A DNA stretch of 53,441 nucleotides, taken from contig CABPCP010000011.1 in NCBI GenBank assembly GCA_902406105.1, forward strand, positions 1-53,441, written 5' to 3'. The notes under the pieces are model-generated. The model was given only the letters and a program-made list of their open reading frames with translations. It ran no database searches and was not told the DNA's origin. Below, piece after piece: positions 51,486-53,441 of this stretch. A program made the position numbers and the translations under genes. The stretch is from an uncultured Mordavella sp. GTDB lineage: Bacteria; Bacillota; Clostridia; Lachnospirales; Lachnospiraceae. Positions within the stretch are counted from its first letter, which is position 1. Each line of letters opens with the position of its first letter.

Positions 51486-52274
51486 TTATATACCCAGCAG
51501 TCTGCGGGCGTTTCCGCCTAAGATCTGCTCTTTCTCCTCTTCCGTCAGGGGCATCTGTTTCAGAAGCCGGATGAATTCCGTCTGATCCGCCCAAGGGGAG
51601 TCTGTGGCAAACAGGATTTTATCCGCCCCATGGTTTCGCGCTATGCGCAGGAACTGCTCTTCTGTCATGGTATCCAGAACAACGCCGGTGTCGAAATACA
51701 CCGGTTTCCCCACAAGGTACGCTTCCACCTCGTCCCACAGCTGGTTTCCTCCCATATGAGCCAATACCAGCTTCTCCGGTTCAACCTCTCGGATCACTTC
51801 TGCCGCCATCTGGGGCGTACAATGTACATCCTCCGGGCATTTTGGATCTCTGCCCGCATGAACGCTGACGATCAGACCCAGCTCAGAAGCATAGGATATG
51901 ACCCGCTTGCAACGGATGTCGTTAAACCGGATCTCCTGATAATCGGGATGCAGCTTGATGCCTTTCATTCCCATCTCTTTGATCTGACGCAGTTGTTCCT
52001 TATAGTTTTCCTCTGCCGGATGGAGCCCTCCAAACGACAAGATCCTCCCTTCCTGGAAACCGGCGGCAAACCGGTTGATGGAGGCGAACTGGGAGAGCTT
52101 GGTCACGATCGGGAGCGCCACAGAAACGTCTACTCCCGCCGCCTCTCCTGAGGCCATTAATCCTTCGCTGGTCCCATCGGTATAAGGCTCTGTCTTGCAT
52201 ACAGATGCCAGAAAATCCAAGGTGCTTTTCGCGATTTTTCCTGGAAATATATGTGTATGAAAATCAATGATCAT
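51486..52274 (-). CDS. Amidohydrolase family protein (PF04909 type)
   Basis: A 262-residue metal-dependent hydrolase or decarboxylase with a TIM-barrel. FHTHIFP supplies the first metal ligands, LHPDYQEIRFND follows, VLAHMGGN holds the next His, and ILFATDSPWADQ the final Asp. These match the amidohydrolase-2 family; the substrate is not known. The ATG overlaps the stop of the CBS gene by four bases. Confidence 0.88.
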   Translation of the reverse strand: MIIDFHTHIFPGKIAKSTLDFLASVCKTEPYTDGTSEGLMASGEAAGVDVSVALPIVTKLSQFASINRFAAGFQEGRILSFGGLHPAEENYKEQLRQIKEMGMKGIKLHPDYQEIRFNDIRCKRVISYASELGLIVSVHAGRDPKCPEDVHCTPQMAAEVIREVEPEKLVLAHMGGNQLWDEVEAYLVGKPVYFDTGVVLDTMTEEQFLRIARNHGADKILFATDSPWADQTEFIRLLKQMPLTEEEKEQILGGNARRLLGI

Positions 52275-52687
52275 TCTTTTTCCCTATCTTTCATCTTATT
52301 ATAGCAGTACCCAATGATGTCTCTTCTGGTGATCATTCCGATAAAATGCTGCTGGTCGTCCACCACCGGAACAAAGTTTTGTTCCATGGCTTTTCCGATC
52401 AGGTCTTCCATGTTGGACTTGGCCGTCACACACTGATAATCCAGCCGCCGGTCGATCTTCATGATGCTGACTTCTTCAGCTTCCTTGATATTCATGATGC
52501 CTTTTCGTTTTAATCCCCAGAGAAGATCGCCCTCTGTGATAGAGCCTACGTATTTTCCCTCTTTGTTCAGGATCGGCACGGAAGAATACTTATGGTATTC
52601 CATGATCTCCAGCGCCTGTCGGACTGTGTGGTAATCAAATATGTAAGCCAGCTCACTTTTGGGCTTTAAAAAAAACAGAATATTCAT
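52271..52687 (-). CDS. CBS-pair domain protein
   Basis: A 138-residue protein made only of two CBS domains: MNILFFLKPKSELAYIFDYHTVRQAL with SVPILNKEGKYVGSITEGDLLW, then NFVPVVDDQQHFIGMITRRDIIGY. CBS pairs bind adenosine nucleotides and act as sensors. It lies between aspartate kinase and the amidohydrolase, to which it is translationally coupled; a partner protein cannot be named. Confidence 0.92.
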   Translation of the reverse strand: MNILFFLKPKSELAYIFDYHTVRQALEIMEYHKYSSVPILNKEGKYVGSITEGDLLWGLKRKGIMNIKEAEEVSIMKIDRRLDYQCVTAKSNMEDLIGKAMEQNFVPVVDDQQHFIGMITRRDIIGYCYNKMKDREKE

Positions 52688-52707
52688 GTTTTCCTCCTGT
52701 GGTCTAT

Positions 52708-53441
52708 TTACAGCTGAGTTGTAACAAAAATATCGTAGATTGCTTTGATGGCGGCTTCAAAGTCGTCGTTGCGCACGCCGATGATCACATTCAAACCGCT
52801 GGACCCCTGGTCGATCATCTTCACATTTACATTGGCATGGGCCAGAGCAGAGAATATCCGTCCTGAAGTCCCTCTTGTGGTACGCATCCCGCGTCCCACT
52901 ACCGCGATCAGCGCCAGGTCCGATTCCAGTTCCAGAAGGTCAGGCTCTACCTCCCGGTGGATTCCGGCGATCACCTTCTGCTCCATTTCTTTGAATTCAT
53001 CCTGATGGACAAACACCGACATGGTATCGATGCCAGAAGGCATGTGCTCGATGGAAATGCCGTTTTCTTCAAAAACCTGCAGTACTTTTCGGCAGAATCC
53101 CACCTCTGTGTTCATCATAGCTTTTTCCACCGTAACAGCGGCAAAATCCTTCTTGCCCGCGATTCCTGTGATAATGAATCTGGGTTTCTGACAGGTGGCT
53201 TCCACGATCAGCGTTCCTTTATCCTCCGGCGCGTTGGTATTGCGGATATTGATGGGAATCCCTTCTTTGCGCACCGGGAAAATAGCGTCTTCATGGAGCA
53301 CGGTAGCGCCCATGTAGGACAGCTCCCGAAGTTCCCGGTAAGTGATCACGTCAATTTCCTTGGGCCGTTCAATGATCCTTGGATCCGCCACAAGGAAACC
53401 GGATACGTCCGTCCAGTTCTCATACAGATCCGCGTGGCCCG
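52708..53441 (-). CDS. Aspartate kinase, C-terminal part (partial)
   Basis: The frame runs off the right edge of the window and the visible 244 residues are the C-terminal half of an aspartate kinase. The edge reads ENWTDVSGFLVADPRII, the conserved end of the kinase domain; a GTG at 53391 is internal and not a start. After RELRELSYMGATVLHEDAIFPV come two ACT domains (about FIITGIAGKKDFAAVTVEKAMM and DLALIAVVGRGMRTTRGTSGRIFSALAHANVNV), which sense lysine or threonine. It makes aspartyl phosphate for the Lys/Thr/Met pathways. Any leader riboswitch would be outside the window. Confidence 0.95.
   Translation of the reverse strand, partial: GHADLYENWTDVSGFLVADPRIIERPKEIDVITYRELRELSYMGATVLHEDAIFPVRKEGIPINIRNTNAPEDKGTLIVEATCQKPRFIITGIAGKKDFAAVTVEKAMMNTEVGFCRKVLQVFEENGISIEHMPSGIDTMSVFVHQDEFKEMEQKVIAGIHREVEPDLLELESDLALIAVVGRGMRTTRGTSGRIFSALAHANVNVKMIDQGSSGLNVIIGVRNDDFEAAIKAIYDIFVTTQL

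Overview
The window looks like a chromosomal housekeeping segment of an anaerobic Firmicute of class Clostridia, most likely family Lachnospiraceae. The evidence is gene order and family content: yqfD-phoH-ybeY, miaB-mutS-mutL-miaA-ynbB, an mreBCD-PBP2-minCDE-rodA block, ylmE-sepF-ylmH-lspA-rluD, rplU-prp-rpmA-obgE, small clostridial families (DUF4250, DUF4321, DUF896), a BofC-like protein and YqfD (sporulating lineage), strong AGGAGG ribosome binding sites, moderate GC and no sign of an outer membrane. No rRNA, tRNA, CRISPR array, insertion sequence or prophage was found. The genus cannot be named from this sequence alone.

Layout. 1-3312: end of yqfD, then phoH, ybeY and a MurJ/SpoVB-type flippase gene broken by one frameshift. 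3376-4835: four small genes (BofC-like, DUF896, 5-formyl-THF cyclo-ligase, DUF4250). 4874-10267: a branched-chain amino acid ABC importer (binding lipoprotein, two permeases, two ATPases) behind a near-consensus promoter, followed by a cytidylate-kinase-like gene. 10295-19521: tRNA modification and mismatch repair (miaB, a CmpB-like membrane protein, mutS, mutL, miaA, a small helical-repeat-like protein where hfq is often found, ynbB). 19564-22514: two flavoproteins. 22608-33245: DUF4321, radC, then cell elongation and division-site selection (divergent mreB, mreC, mreD, an oversized PBP2, minC, minD, a short minE, rodA, an mgsA homologue with altered active site, a D,D-carboxypeptidase). 33290-40170: DUF378, a radical SAM protein, a HlyD-like membrane protein, the ylm division genes, lspA, rluD and a second cytidylate-kinase-like gene.

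40190-43554 is a damage-response locus: lexA faces a YneA-like LysM division inhibitor across an intergenic region with several LexA boxes, and a tyrosine recombinase and ttcA follow on the yneA strand. 43700-46179 is a VanR/VanS-like two-component system with a VanY-like D,D-carboxypeptidase. 46228-53441 is all on the minus strand: rsfS, yqeK, nadD, yhbY, obgE, rpmA, prp, rplU with a leader, then an EamA transporter, an amidohydrolase, a CBS-pair protein and the C-terminal half of aspartate kinase.

The observations most worth follow-up are the MgsA homologue with two substituted active-site residues inside the elongasome operon, the LexA/YneA/tyrosine-recombinase locus with a consensus promoter holding a LexA box in its spacer, the divergent MreB with the insert-bearing PBP2, the MinE that lacks its membrane-targeting N-terminus, and the frameshifted flippase. 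I did not find an obviously new multi-gene defence or mobile system.
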